64,000 nt of DNA from positions 1,054,537 through 1,118,536 of the forward strand of contig SSNP01000017.1 of assembly GCA_006937955.1 (NCBI GenBank), in the 5' to 3' direction. Source of the DNA: Pachypanchax playfairii. Taxonomy: Eukaryota > Chordata > Actinopteri > Cyprinodontiformes > Aplocheilidae. The notes under the pieces were generated by a model. The model had not been told where the DNA came from and made no database searches. It was given only the letters and a program-made list of their open reading frames with translations. A program made the position numbers and the translations under genes. This document shows, piece by piece, positions 45,326 to 58,500 of this stretch (positions within the stretch are counted from its first letter, which is position 1; the number at the start of each line of letters is the position of its first letter).

Positions 45326-46566
45326 AGCTGCTACCAGCTGAAGGCAAGTGAACCAGGCAGGACAAGCACACCTCATGCAGCGGTCCGAGTGGATTCAGCT
45401 CTGACAAACATGGGTGTCCTCCAGCTCAACAATCCCACTCACTCCAGCACGCTCCTGCAGCGGGCCAACCAGATGCGCCTAACCGGTACTTTATGTGACG
45501 TCATCATCACTGTGGATGGCCAGGAGTTCCCGGCGCACCGCACTGTCCTTGCCTGCACTAGCAAGATGTTTGAGATCTTGTTCCACCGCAGCAGTCTGCG
45601 CTACGCCCTGGACTTCCTGTCCCCAAAGACCTTTCAGCAGATCCTCGAGTACGCCTACACCGCCTCGCTTCAGGCCACAGCTGAGGACCTGGATGACTTG
45701 CTGTACGCTGCTGAGATCCTGGAGATCGAGTACCTGGAGGAGCAGTGCCTGAAGGTGCTGGAGACCATCCAGGCAGAAGAGAACGAGGAGGTGTCGGTGA
45801 GGAATCACAGCTCTGGAAACCACAGTGACCACGGCCGCGCCCGGCACTGGAGACACATGTTAATGTCCAAGAAGCATTCCATACAGGATGGAACCAACTG
45901 CACCACTCCCACCGCCTTACACCACCTGGCGCTGTACCACGTGACCGACAGGAGCTCTCCTGGTCCAGATCCCGAAGCAGCTCCTGAACTGAGTCCCAAG
46001 CTGGACCCCGAGGTGGACATGGAGAGTTCCCAGCAGATCTTATCCCACGACTTGTCCCTGGATCCTGTCAGAAGCATCAAATCGGAGCACATGCAAGTGG
46101 ATGATGCCAACAGCTGTGAGGGCAGATCGTCCAGCACCGGGGAGGGAAGCTGCATGTCCGACCAGCCAAGAGACGAGGGCCCGGGGACGCCCCTGAGAGG
46201 CAGCGTCATCACCAGCGCTCGAGAACTGCACTCAAGCCCCGAACACGGCGGGCAAGCGGTCGGAAACACTCTTGAGAGTTTTCCTGGGATCGCTGACAAA
46301 CACCTATCCTCCATATACTCCATGGGCTCCAACCACACAACAGAGGGCCTCCCAGTTTCCATTTCAGTGGCCCCGTCTCTGGCTGTGCCGCTGGATCCGA
46401 GAGCCTACAGCAGCCTGCTGCACCAGGGTTTGCTGCACAGGGAGCTCCTGAGCCGGCTGGGCCAGTTCGCTGCAGGGATGAGGCACGAGGGCCAGACTCA
46501 GGGCCAGCAGTGTTGTGGTGAATGTGGCCTTCAGCTCCACAGCAGGCAGGCGGTAGAGCAGCACAG
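45326..46566 (+). CDS. zbtb16: zbtb16 first coding exon: BTB domain, linker and half of finger 1
   Basis: The exon follows a pyrimidine-rich acceptor (cactcaaaccacag). Bases 45326-45409 are 5' UTR. I chose the ATG at 45410 (MGVLQLNNP) because human PLZF has its second Met in this place; the MDLTK extension is absent, since the aligned upstream codon is not ATG. The BTB domain reads ANQMRLTGTLCDVIITVDGQ, FPAHRTVLACTSKMFEILFH, FLSPKTFQQILEYAYTASLQ. The charged-pocket residues Asp30 and Arg44 (human Asp35, Arg49) are kept. The linker holds IKSE (Lys224), a SUMO consensus at the place of human Lys242, and GPGTPLRGSVITSARELH. It ends within finger 1 (CGECGLQLHSRQAVEQH), donor gtaaca. Confidence 0.96.
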
Positions 46567-49500
46567 GTAACAAAACACACAGGACATCTCATCATCTAAC
46601 CCTCACAAATTAGAAAGGTTGATTTTTCCTGCAGGTCGACGACAGACGAGATCATTTTAAACGCGCGTCTCTCAGACGTCGTGTTGTTTTTTTTTTTATT
46701 TTAATTTTACAGATCTTTCCTCTTATGTTTAAACACTGTGAGTGAAAGGCTGGAAGCAGCAACAGTAAATATGTTAATTTATTCCGAGGGACACCTGCAC
46801 TCATGTCTTAACTGTGCGCCGCGTGGGGAAGTTTTAAATTGGGTCTTTGTGAGCGGATTGATATAAAGAGGCCTTGGTGTGACAAAAACATTACATACAA
46901 AGCTCTATTTTCAAAAATTCTGTTTGATTATTTGCGCAAACGTGTTCCTCACACAGCAGACTGTCTCTCAGGCTATTTGATATGCATTCCTTTGCATCAA
47001 CAGAGAGAAGCGTCTCAGCAGGGACGGGGCTGGACGCCTCGGAAACATGATGGATAACTTGTGTTTCATGGCTCACGCTCTTAATTTATCTCCCTATTTG
47101 ATTATTTTTGCTTTATTTATGAGCTTGTCAGTTTGCATTTTGTCATTTTTATATATAAAAAAAAAAAAAAAAAAACCAACTGAGCAACTATTTCCTTGAA
47201 AACTCATTAAGTTGATTGCGGATGTTTAGAATCAGAGAGACCAGGCAGCGTTTGACTCGTCTCTAATTATTTGAAACATGATGAGTCTTAATATGCTGCG
47301 AACCCGCGGTTAGGATCACAGCCTTCACTTTTTCACGCCTGCGGCTGACATTTCAGCTGCGTGCCACTCCAGAGCTAAAAGAGGGAGAAAAAAAAAAAAA
47401 AAAAAAAAGCTTCCTGTGGGATAGTTAGTGATGCGCGTGTTTTTTACTCGTGGAGACGTACGGATGTCCGCAGGTTGAAGGAGCTGCGTCGGTGGCGCCG
47501 CTTGAGGATGTAATGAAGTTGCTGCAGGTCTGTAACCAGGTCACTGAGCATACACCTGATCTACGGACTGACATTTTCTAGCGTTGCTCGGGAAAGAAAA
47601 CAGAGAAACGTTTCCCAGCACAGATTTAGAAGGAAACACACCAGAAATTCAGATTTTCTGGTTCAGATTTAAGAGACGGGAAGATTACAAGTTGAACATA
47701 TGAATTTTTAAAAGGTGGCAGCAGCTGCGACTGGTGATGCAGAAAAAACAAAAAACACAATGCGGTCATAAATTTTTACTAAAACTTCTGCTGCAAAATA
47801 AATCTCCGAGGCTGATTTAAGTTGATTTGATTCATTTCGACAGATTTCTGTCGCGTTATTGAGAGTTACTTCCTTTACATCTCCCAGGTAACTGAAACTC
47901 TACCCAGAAAATCATCTGAATCCAGATTCATTTTGTTTTAAATTCCTGCAAAACTTTGCTGTTTGTTGTTTAGATCATGTGTTAAACTGCATCTCAGGTT
48001 TCATTGATTTTAACCGCCACGTGTTAAAACACCACAGACTCTTTTTAGTCCACTCGCTCTGCTGTTGGGGGGGGTGATATAAGGATAACAGTACACATGC
48101 CTTGCATGCTTGGATTGTGTGTGATATGATATGATAGGTTTAGCTGCCGGCGGAGCTTCAGCGAATCATCTCCCTTTCACTGCAGTCACAAGAGAAGCGT
48201 GTGTGTGTTTTCTGCTGGGATGTGACATTGTGAACATGTACTTTGTGCGTTTGTGTCTTGCAGTGCTGGCGGGTGAAGGCACGCGTATGTCTGCACTCTG
48301 AAATTAGCCAGATATCCTATTGTCTGTGTTCTTTTAGCATTCATGCGTTGTGATTCACAACTCCAAGGGCCTCTTAGACTAATGATGCCGCATTCAGCGA
48401 GGGATTCTCGTCAGAATTAAAACATTCTCCTCTTGTTATCGGGACAATGAGGCTTCCAGGTTTTGGAGGCCTTCAAAGAAAAAGGTGCAGGAAGGAGTTA
48501 CTAAAACTCAGACTCCATCCCAGTCATATAGTCGATCAATGAGCCTTATCCTCGTAAAAATAAATGAAATTATTACAAGTGCGCTCTGGCTGCGTTCTTG
48601 TCTTCGTTACCACTCTCACATCAGTGTCACATCTTTTCACAGGAGGCTGCATAACGAGGAGAAGGGCAACAGCTGTGAATACTGTGGCAAACACTTCCAG
48701 GACAGCATGCGGCTCAGGATGCACATGCTGTCTCACACAGGTATTTAGAATCTCTCACACACTCATCTCCGAGTGTTCAGTGCCGATCAGCCCTCTTGAT
48801 ACAGTGCGACGGCCTTTCAGATGCACCTGTTCACCCCCTCGTTCCCTCCCTCACTTCCAATACTTGGATCATGCATTCTTTTTCCACTCTTTGGTCTACG
48901 TCCCTCCCCTCTCTTTCTCTTCGCCTGTCTCTCTGTTTGAATCCTTTTTCTTTTTTTTTTTTTTTTTTTGTTTTTTTTGGGAGACTCTGGCGCCTCGCCA
49001 GCTCTGCCCCTTCTGAGTGATGACATCATCAGCTGCCGGCAGGCCTGGGTGTTCTGCCAGTGTTCCGAAGCGTGTGTGATGGCTCGCTCGCAGATGTGTG
49101 TCCAGGAACACACTGTACCCAAATGCAGACTTAATCAGACCTGACTGCTCTCCCAGCTACTTTATCCAAAATAGAGAAAGAGAGGAGGGGGGGGGGGTGA
49201 GGGGGGGGGGATCAGAGACTAAAAATGAAACTAAAAGAGAAAACCTTGGTTTGAATATGTGTACAGACAAGGCAGAGTCCCTGTCCTCTCTCCCTGCTCT
49301 CTGAGGATTCTTCAGGAATGACATACTGCTGACAGATGAGAGAGAATCTGCTTCTTTTAAACTTCACCTGCGTCTCCTCTCTTCCCTCCTCTGTACCCTC
49401 CGCACAACCCTAAACACAAACATTGCTTTGCATCACTCTTAGACCTTCACAGCAGGCTTTGATTTCCAATTCACACTGACATCCATAACAGCAGCACCTT

Positions 49501-52500
49501 TAACCGAATTTGAATTTTTGCATAAACTCTCCCCATCCAACGTGTCAAGCTATAATACAAGAGAAAAAAAAAAAAAAAAAGAGAGAGAGAGATGTGGATC
49601 TCACTTCTTTGTCACTGTGTATTTCAGTATAGCAGCCTTAGATCCCGCTGGTTGCTAAGGAGCGAGTGCTCCACCGCTCTAATGGGCTGATTTGGTATTC
49701 AGCTCGATGCTGGCTCTTATTTTGGTATGCCAGACAAAGTGTTTTGATGGAGGACGATTGCAGCCGCGTCTGGAGACAGTTTGATGGTTTATGGATGAGA
49801 GCACACTCCGTGCCTTTGACTGCACAAGACAATGCACTATGTTCTCTTCTTCCCTTATCACACGATCTCACACAGCACAACACACCGCACTGGACAGCGT
49901 CAAACAACATCAGGATCTACAACGCTGCTTCACTGTTACTACTGCACCAGACCGCTTTGAAACGAGTTTTATTTCTGTTCTGTGAAACAAAACGAATCGT
50001 AACGGGTTCAAAAAGTGTTGTTTTTAGAAATGAGCAGATTGAGGCACTTTTTTTTTTTTTTTGGTATTATTCGCGTGCAGCACTGGGGAACAGTGGAACG
50101 CTGTCTGTGTACAGAGGCATCGTAAGAGTTGAAAGAGGACCACATTTAGGCTGTAGCGCGCAGAGTTCCCAAAGCTTGTGGGTGTTTTAATGAGTCATTT
50201 TAACTTCATTTAAAGCCAGCTGAGCAGAAAATAGATCAGTGAATGAGCCCTGGGCCAATATGGATCTGCAACCGATTTACATCTCAGTGAGAGCCAACCC
50301 ACATCCAAACAGCTGCGTGAGAGAGAGAGACAGAGAAAGTGTGTGTGCATATTTGTCCAGTGTGTGTGTGTGTGTGTGTGTGCAGGTGAGTGCACAACAA
50401 GGACTGAAGGTTTCTATAAGCTGCATGTATACTTGTCTCTTTCATGTCTTCATCAGACTAGACGAGGGCATTTCAGGGGTGACCTGGGAGCTGAAGTTAC
50501 AGTCCATGTGATGGGATTTGGGGTGTTGACTCTGAAGTGTTTTTTTTTTTTATTTTTTTTTATTTCGGTGATAAAGGGATGTGCCGCAGGCGGGAAGCGT
50601 CTGCTGTTCAGAGAACACCCAGTCCTTCTGTGGCCTCTCAGGCAGACAGTCTGCTCACTGTTCAGAGGCTGATAACAGGCCACGGTAAATAAAACTCTTC
50701 AGTTCTGCTCTTTTTCGTCAAGAGGAAGGGCCATTGCACCCTGTCTGGTGCTTTTGTTTGCCCCCAGTTGTGTTTTTATGGCGCTCTCCTCTGCCCCATT
50801 GTGCAGCTCGCGGTCGCTTCCTTTTGTTGACACCTGAGTGCGTACAAGCAGCTGACTTTGCTCACACCTTTCCATTTCCCCACTCTTTTCTGTATAATGT
50901 TTGTGTTTGAATGTGATGGAGATCCATGCTGATGATTGTGATGTCGCCCCACAGCTCCCGCCGAGGCGCTGGTGTGCGACCAGTGTGGAGCGACGTTTTC
51001 CTCCGAGGATGCTCTGGAAGCCCACAGGCAAACACACACAGGTATTTAACCATCACACACACACACACAGGTTATGTTTGACCTGGAAAGCACGCATCAA
51101 GCTGTTGAGTAAGCCGTGACTATGAGACATGTGATCATGGTTCAGAACTCGCTTGTCATGCTGGCTGAGTTCTACTGTTCCTGTCATGTTGCTCCATAAT
51201 TTATCGACGGAGAAGTGGGAGGTCCTCTCACATATCACCCCCTAATATCTCCTGGCATCCCAGACCCACCGATCGCCACTTCGCCACAGCCAGAGCTTCA
51301 CAGCACCAGCGTTACAGTTTCACAGACACACGATCCTCACCTTCCTCCTGACGGCAGCTCCGAAACTATTTACCTCAACACTTCTGTATTTTTCAGATAA
51401 AAAAATGCAAATAACAAATTACTTTTCGACTGTCTGGGAACATTTTCTTTTATTCTTAGCTTGTTTAGATCATATTTACAAAACAGGAAATAAAGAGTTT
51501 GGAAAAGAAAAAGCAGAATCTCTCTTCTCCAACAGAAACAATATTTTCACGATTTAAGTAGATTGAAACTTATTAAATTGCTGCTGACAGCCGATAAACA
51601 TTTTTAAAATAATAAAGAGATGCTTCCACGATTAGCTTTAGCTTGAAATTCATCATTCTGCATGTTTGTTAGTGAAAACTAAAGCTCTCAGACGTTACAT
51701 ATGCCCGACGGTGTCTGAATCCACACCTTTTCTGCTACTGTCAGAGAAAGGTGATAACCCTCTCAGGAGCATTGGCACGTAACTGTAACTCCAGGTGGCA
51801 CCTACAATATGAATACTTAATGGATGTGGACATGGAGGGGTGTTAATGATGCCCAGAAGTTTCTACCCTCATCTCTCTGAGTTGTAAACACCCAGCGCTC
51901 GGTTTCAGCTTGGCAGTGTGTCCAGAGCAGGGTACAGGAGGGCATTACTCCTTTATTTTGTAATGATCTTGGCTCGGCCTTGCTGTGACGCACTCGCGCG
52001 GGCTGTATGACATGAGCCACAGGTAATTTAATCAGCTGTGTTGGAGTTATGACTGGAAATATGCAGAGAAATAAAATTCCATCTCTGGCATTTTGTTTAT
52101 TCTGTAAACAGTTTTTTTTTTCTTGTTCCAGTGGGGATCATGAAGCTTCGGCTTTAATTTGCCAAGTGACATAACCAGTGAGCCAAATGAGTTTCCTTTC
52201 AGCAGATTAGTACTTGTCAGACCTCAGGAGCTGCAACACGGTGCACGTCCTCTGGAGGGGATAGAAGGCCACTCCCGGGAGATTCTAATCTGAAGCAATT
52301 TGGCAATTCTGGCTGTAACACAAGTTTACAGAGAAATCTCTTTAGCCGTTTTGATATGTCAAAGGTGAATGTCCGTGAGTTGCTAAAGTTAGAGATCAAA
52401 GAGATGGTGGGTGGGTGGGGGTGGGGGGTGTTTGGCTTCCTGAGGGCAGGAGGATTGCTGCTGGTGTTGGGTACCAGGAATAAGAGGAAAACAACATCAT

Positions 52501-55500
52501 GTGCTGCTGTTTACTCCTCGCTGCAGCACTGTCATACTCTCCTCTGACCTAGTTGTCAGTGCCCAAAATAAAAGAATGGATCTGTCTCCGAATCGCTCTC
52601 AAGACAAAGAGGTTTGTTTCGTCGGACCGAGTCGAGGATTTCAGATTCTGAAAACCCGAAACTGCAGCTCATCCGCAGAAATCTGCTGCGCACTTCAGAA
52701 CATGCCGTCTGACCATTTTGCCACTTTACCTTCAGGAACAAGCCGTGAGAGCGCTGCCTTTGTGTACTCACAGCAGCTGCACTGTTTCCACACATTACAG
52801 CCTGCTTCATCAAGTGAATAATATTACCTTCTGTCCAAACCCTAATTAAACAGTCCTGTAGTCTATTCAGATACAGCCCAGGCTTTCTAATGCATCTCTC
52901 TTAATGCAGACCTTTTAGCTCACCTAATTGCATGTCCATCATCACACACACTGCACCCCCCCCGTAATACCCAGTTTGAATTCATATAAGCCTTAACCTG
53001 AACTGAACTGAGCTCTGTGTACACCCCCCCCCCCCCAAAAAAAAAGTATGATTTTATAGCAGAATAGCTGGTCGTTTCATGCAAAGTGGAACATGGGATC
53101 AAATATTGTCGACATTCTAGGAACTAAGATGAATAAAACTGAATGTGTGTGACCTCAATGAACTGGAGCATGGAATGGTGCTTAAACACGCATCTCTTGT
53201 TGCATTAATTATTGAGTTGGTTGTTCGTCACTCGGGTAGATTAGCAGTCTACTGATAAGCGCCTGGGGTTGTTTAAGGTACTGTAGCTTTGTGTGTGTGT
53301 GTGTGTGTGTGTTTGTTGGACTGTACAGCCACATCTCTGTGGAGCCGTCTGCAAGTACAATAAGCAAGAATTCACATGGGTCATGTGAGGGCTTGGACAT
53401 GATGTAGCCACACAAACACACACACACACAGTTTGCATACTGACGAGAGCCTGAGGACATAGTTTATAGTGCTTTGACACTCCACACTGATAAGCATTGA
53501 TGTAACAGTAGAACGTGTGAAATCCTCATTTTTATTGAAGCTTTTTTTTTTTTAAATTTTCACTGTATTTGACCACAATTTAAAGGCCTGTGTTGAAATG
53601 CATCATTGAGTAAATTGCAGGAAATTATTCAACACAAATTGACACATTTTTACTAAAAACACCAAGTTCAGTTTGTGGGTTCTGGAAACTACTGCATGGG
53701 AGACGAACATTTTCAGCTGAAATCACACCGAGTTGGTGTTTAGAAGAGTTCTGTGTGTCAAAACAGCAAATAAATTGCAAAACTAGCTTAAAATTTGTGA
53801 AAATGTTTAATGTCATAGTTTAACTGCAAAGTGTTTTAATTATGTCTTTAATTTGTTCACAATTTATTCTCATTTAATCTTAATTTTGTCACTCTGAGTT
53901 GCAGATTAGTTTCATTAGACACGTCCCAAATTTGTTTCACATTTCTTTGACTTTTGCGCGCTAAATCAGGAAGTTTTCCAGATGTCTGAGTCAAATCTGC
54001 AACTATAAATTGCTGATTTGTCTCTAACGGTTGACGCTCAGCGAGCAGAGATAAAACTAGTCTGAATCGTGCTCATCACTGATACAGTCTTTTGTTCAAT
54101 TTGTGGTGAGTTTACTCCCAGATTCTCAGAGTTGGAAACTTTTGTTTGCCCCCATGAAAAGAAACAGGCTGCGCTTATTTGTGAATGAAGGGATTAGCTT
54201 GAACACTTCACCCCAACGAGGACCATGATCCTATCTGGTTGCCTGGACACATGGTTTTGTTTCTCAGGCAGCGTGAGAGCCTGGCTGACTCCCACCTCAG
54301 CTGGACTGAAAAAGTGGCAGATGTAAGAAGGCAGACCGTGTTAAATCACATGAGCGTACGAACCCTCCGATATGATTAAACGGCATTAAAACCTTAAATT
54401 GCTCTCAGTTTTTTTGACCTAATCATGGATTAGATGAGCAGCTCTATACTATAATACACACAGTAAACGCAGATTTGCTTAAAAGAAAATCATTATTCTC
54501 ACTGTTAACCCCCCCACCCCGCTCTGCACTGAACACAATGCTCAGTCAACTCAGAGGCCTTTGAGAAAAACCATTGATTACATGGTATTTTACCCCACTG
54601 AGGGGCAGAGGTCAGGGGAGGTCAGGCTGCGCCTCCAAAAGGTCAAATCCTAAAGCCATTGTTTGTGTTTAGGGGTGAGAAAAGGCAGCCAACTTTAGTG
54701 CTTATTCTCTCATAAAGAAGCTCCTCCGCACTTCTCAGCAAAGCTTACTGGAAAACTCTACGACCGCAGAAACCCCCTTTTTTTTTTTGTTTGAAAAGTT
54801 AACAGAGCCAAGCGAGGCGAAATGCCACCACTAACGCGCACAAACACTTCTTTGGCTCCAAAGGTTTCTCTTTACACTTCAAGACATTATTTGGTATATT
54901 TTTATTTTCAGCCTGTCAGTGGCGCAGAATGAAAACGACTGCTGAGCTGTTGTCAGTGTGTGTCAACCGCAGATCAAGAGTGAGATTCTTGTGACAGAAT
55001 ATTTGTCATTTCTATTCTCAAGTTTCAGGATTGTCGGCGACAGAAGGATCAAGTCTACATCTGTGAAACGTCTGCGAGTGTGTCAGAGTGAAACGGTTTT
55101 ACCTCCACAGAGAAACGAAACTTTCACAGACAACAGCAGAAAGTGTGCGAGAAACAAGCGTTTATATGTGATAGCTAATAAAAAAAAGAGGATAATTAAA
55201 GCGGCTTTGATGCATCTACAAGGTGGATTATGGGCCGTTTGGCTCATGAAGGACTCTGCTCAGCCTGCAGCGACAGCACTGGAACAGAAAGCCCTCCCCC
55301 TGCTGGCTGCAGCACAAAACTGACTGCTTTAAGCACCACATGTCATGCAAAAACTCGACTTTCTGCTTTTTAAATGTTTAGTTTATCATCCAGCCTTCTC
55401 TGTTGTAGAGTGAACTGGCCCTCGTTATTTGTAAGTCAGACAGAAAACGAAGCTGGTTAGACAGTGGAATGATTTCCTGTATGGTCAGCGGATGCAGGGA

Positions 55501-58500
55501 GTGGGGAGGGGCTGCAGGGGCAGCGAGAATTGAAGGCCTTTTGTTTACAACTAAAATATTGTGATCCACGGGTGAGAAAGGGTCTTGGTCATTAGGCGGC
55601 AGCATAAAGGCAGGTATTGTACGAGTTGCATGAGGAGCCTATGACTAATAGGCTTGGTCAATGAGGGCCTGAACCTTATTGTGAGCTCTTTGTGCAAAAG
55701 TGCACGGACTAAAGCCTCCAAACAGGTGCAGTTCATTCCACCGGATCGCCTCACGGAAGGATTGTTGAGCTCAGGGAAAATGTTCTTTATCCTATCTTCT
55801 TTTTTGTTAATGATTAAGAATTTTAAAGATGGATTTGTTTTTTAAAGCACTGGAATTTCAGAGAAGACACTTTGTGCATCAGCTGTCACAGAAACTCCTG
55901 CAGTATCTTGTTCCGTTCAAGCAAATTGTGACGTAAAGATTAGTAAACAATGCAAAGTGAATGTGTTTGATCCGTCCGTTAAAATGTGAATTTGTTTGAT
56001 TTGTTTCTTCTTTGAACAGGCTTGTCTGTCTGCTAACTTGATTGAACCTAAAGCAAGTGTCTGACACTCTTCCCTCTTAGTATGAGTGTGCTGTATCCCT
56101 TTCCCCGCGTTAATTCCAATTTAATTGCCAGTTGCCTCAAGGCACTTCAATAACAGTAACAAATGATTTGATTTAGTGGACCTCATCAGACTGCATTTTA
56201 AATGCGACACAGCAACCCCACTTGAATTCCAATGAAGTGCTGGCACAGTCCTCTGTTTACTAATGATCCTCCGCTGGAGATGTCTGATTGAATCTGAGTC
56301 AGGAGCAATGGGACCTGCTCACATTGTAAATGATCTGCAACCTGAGCAGACAGAGAAATAAGGACCTCATAATCTCACATTAAAGCTTTACTCTCCAGGA
56401 CATGCACGTTATGTCAGAGCTGCTTATTAACTCGTCTCTCAGTCCCTGTTATGAATTTACACAGATGCGAACGCCAGAAATAAAGATTTGAGCGCTGGCA
56501 TATACAGCTTGTGGATCAAGTGTTGACTTTATGACAGCCAATGGATCTTCTTCACGAAGCCATTTTGACTTAAACTACCCTGCCAGCGACTCCTATCTGT
56601 ATTCCTCGCCACACTCCGTGCAACAGGAAAGCAGCCCCAAAGAGATGCCAGGTCACACGCAGGATTAAACTGGATTGTGTTTTTTCCTGCAGTCCTGCCT
56701 TTAATGGCTTGATATCACTACTTAACATTCTGCACAGAGCGCATAGTGTAGGCATCATTTAGGGTGGAGCTACTATCAGCTGCTCTTTGAGCACAGAAAC
56801 AGAGGACTTCACAGGCTGAAGCTGACTCCTGATGGGGAATGAAGAGAATAATTACACATCTAACACACCAGGAAGGAGCCATTGATTGTGTGATTGGCAT
56901 GCTGTGCATTGTGTGGGGAAATTCTTAAAGAAAACAATCACTTTCATGGTTGAAAATAGAATGTATGAAATCTCGCAGCTGAAAGTGCCTCTGGGCTTTT
57001 AGGGGAGTTAGTTTAGGTAGAGGCACTTGCTCTTTGAAAGAAGCTTTTCCCTCAGAGGACTCACACAAAGTTGAAGTGACCCAGTTTCCCCACTTAAGGC
57101 CCTGTCTGTGTATGGTACTGAAATAACTACGCGCCTGTGTCTTGTGCGTTCTCCAGGGACTGACATGGCGGTGTTCTGTCTGCTGTGTGCGAAGCGCTTC
57201 CAGACCCAGAAGGCCCTGCAGCAGCACATGGAGGTCCACGCAGGGATGCACAGCTACATCTGCAGCCACTGCGAGCGCCCCTTTCCCAGCCACACAACCC
57301 TCAAAAGACACTTGCGCTCGCACACGGGTAAGAGATCATTTGTCTGTGGTGTCACAGCTGCTGTCATAAAACATGAACATGCTGGTGTCAAAACACATGC
57401 ATGTGTTGCGGGAGAGACAAAGACAGCTGTGTTTATTTTCTGTATATGGGTTAATTTCCTCGGTTTATTGGCTGGAAGGTTTTAGTCAATTTGCACGCAT
57501 CCTCTCCCACTCCTCCTTCTCGCTCTCTTTAAGATGACTCACCTCTCTGATGACAGCGCTGTACCTTCGTGGCCGGTGCATATTTTGGGCAATTTCATCC
57601 TGTTTATATTTTGGGTTCTTAGACAGCCTTTGGGGCCTCTGCAATTCATGGCTGTCACTTCTTGTGTGGTTCACCAAAAAAAAAAAAAAAAAAAAAAAAA
57701 TGATAGAGGAAACCCAAATAAATATTGAAGGAAAAGCAAATGGAAATGACTTGTCTCTGTGTTCGACTGAGGGTGAGTCTTAGTGCCGCAGGAGACGGAG
57801 AGATATTTACTGAAAAGATGTCCCCTTTTCTTCTTTTACCTTAAATAACACTACCAGCTGTCAGGACGGCTTGATGTCTAGACAGGAGAAATACATAATT
57901 GATGTGAAGAGACAGAAGTGAAGGGAGTTTTGGCCATGGCAGCGTATCTTGTTTGTATGCCATTCTGCTTGGAAGTAACATTTTGTAAATGTCATCTGCT
58001 CCGTAGCGGGGTGGGGGATTGGGGAGAATCGGCCTGTAATGAGGAGAGCAATGTATCCCCTGACTTGGCTGTTGCTGTGGACACTGAGATAATGAGGCAC
58101 ATAGGTCATTGGAGATGAGTCAAACCCTCGGCCTAGGAGAGAAATAGATTAACTACAGTATAGAGAACAGAGCAGCACATGTCTGGAGGACTTTTATTAG
58201 CTATTAGCTGAAAGCAAGGAGGAGTGTCCTCATGTCATAACATTAACATCGTCCTTCTCTGCTTGATCACACAAGGCCTGTGTGATCATTTGACCTACGC
58301 AGCTACATGCTCAACATGCCAAGGATAAAGTCTTTATGCCTCTCTCGCATGAAACTCTCTGTTGTGACACAATTTTCAGGCGATCACCCGTTTGAGTGCG
58401 AGTTCTGCGGGAGCTGCTTCAGAGACGACGGCACGCTGAGGGGCCATAAACGCATCCACACGGGGGAGAAGCCGTACGAGTGCAACGGCTGCGGCAAAAG

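Noticed and set aside
45293..45409. Extension of zbtb16 to the ATG at 45293
   Set aside because: The extension crosses the splice acceptor at 45325 and reads Phe-rich sequence from the T tract.
49666..50190. A 174-residue ORF in zbtb16 intron 2
   Set aside because: No domain and passes through a T tract; codon use looks random.
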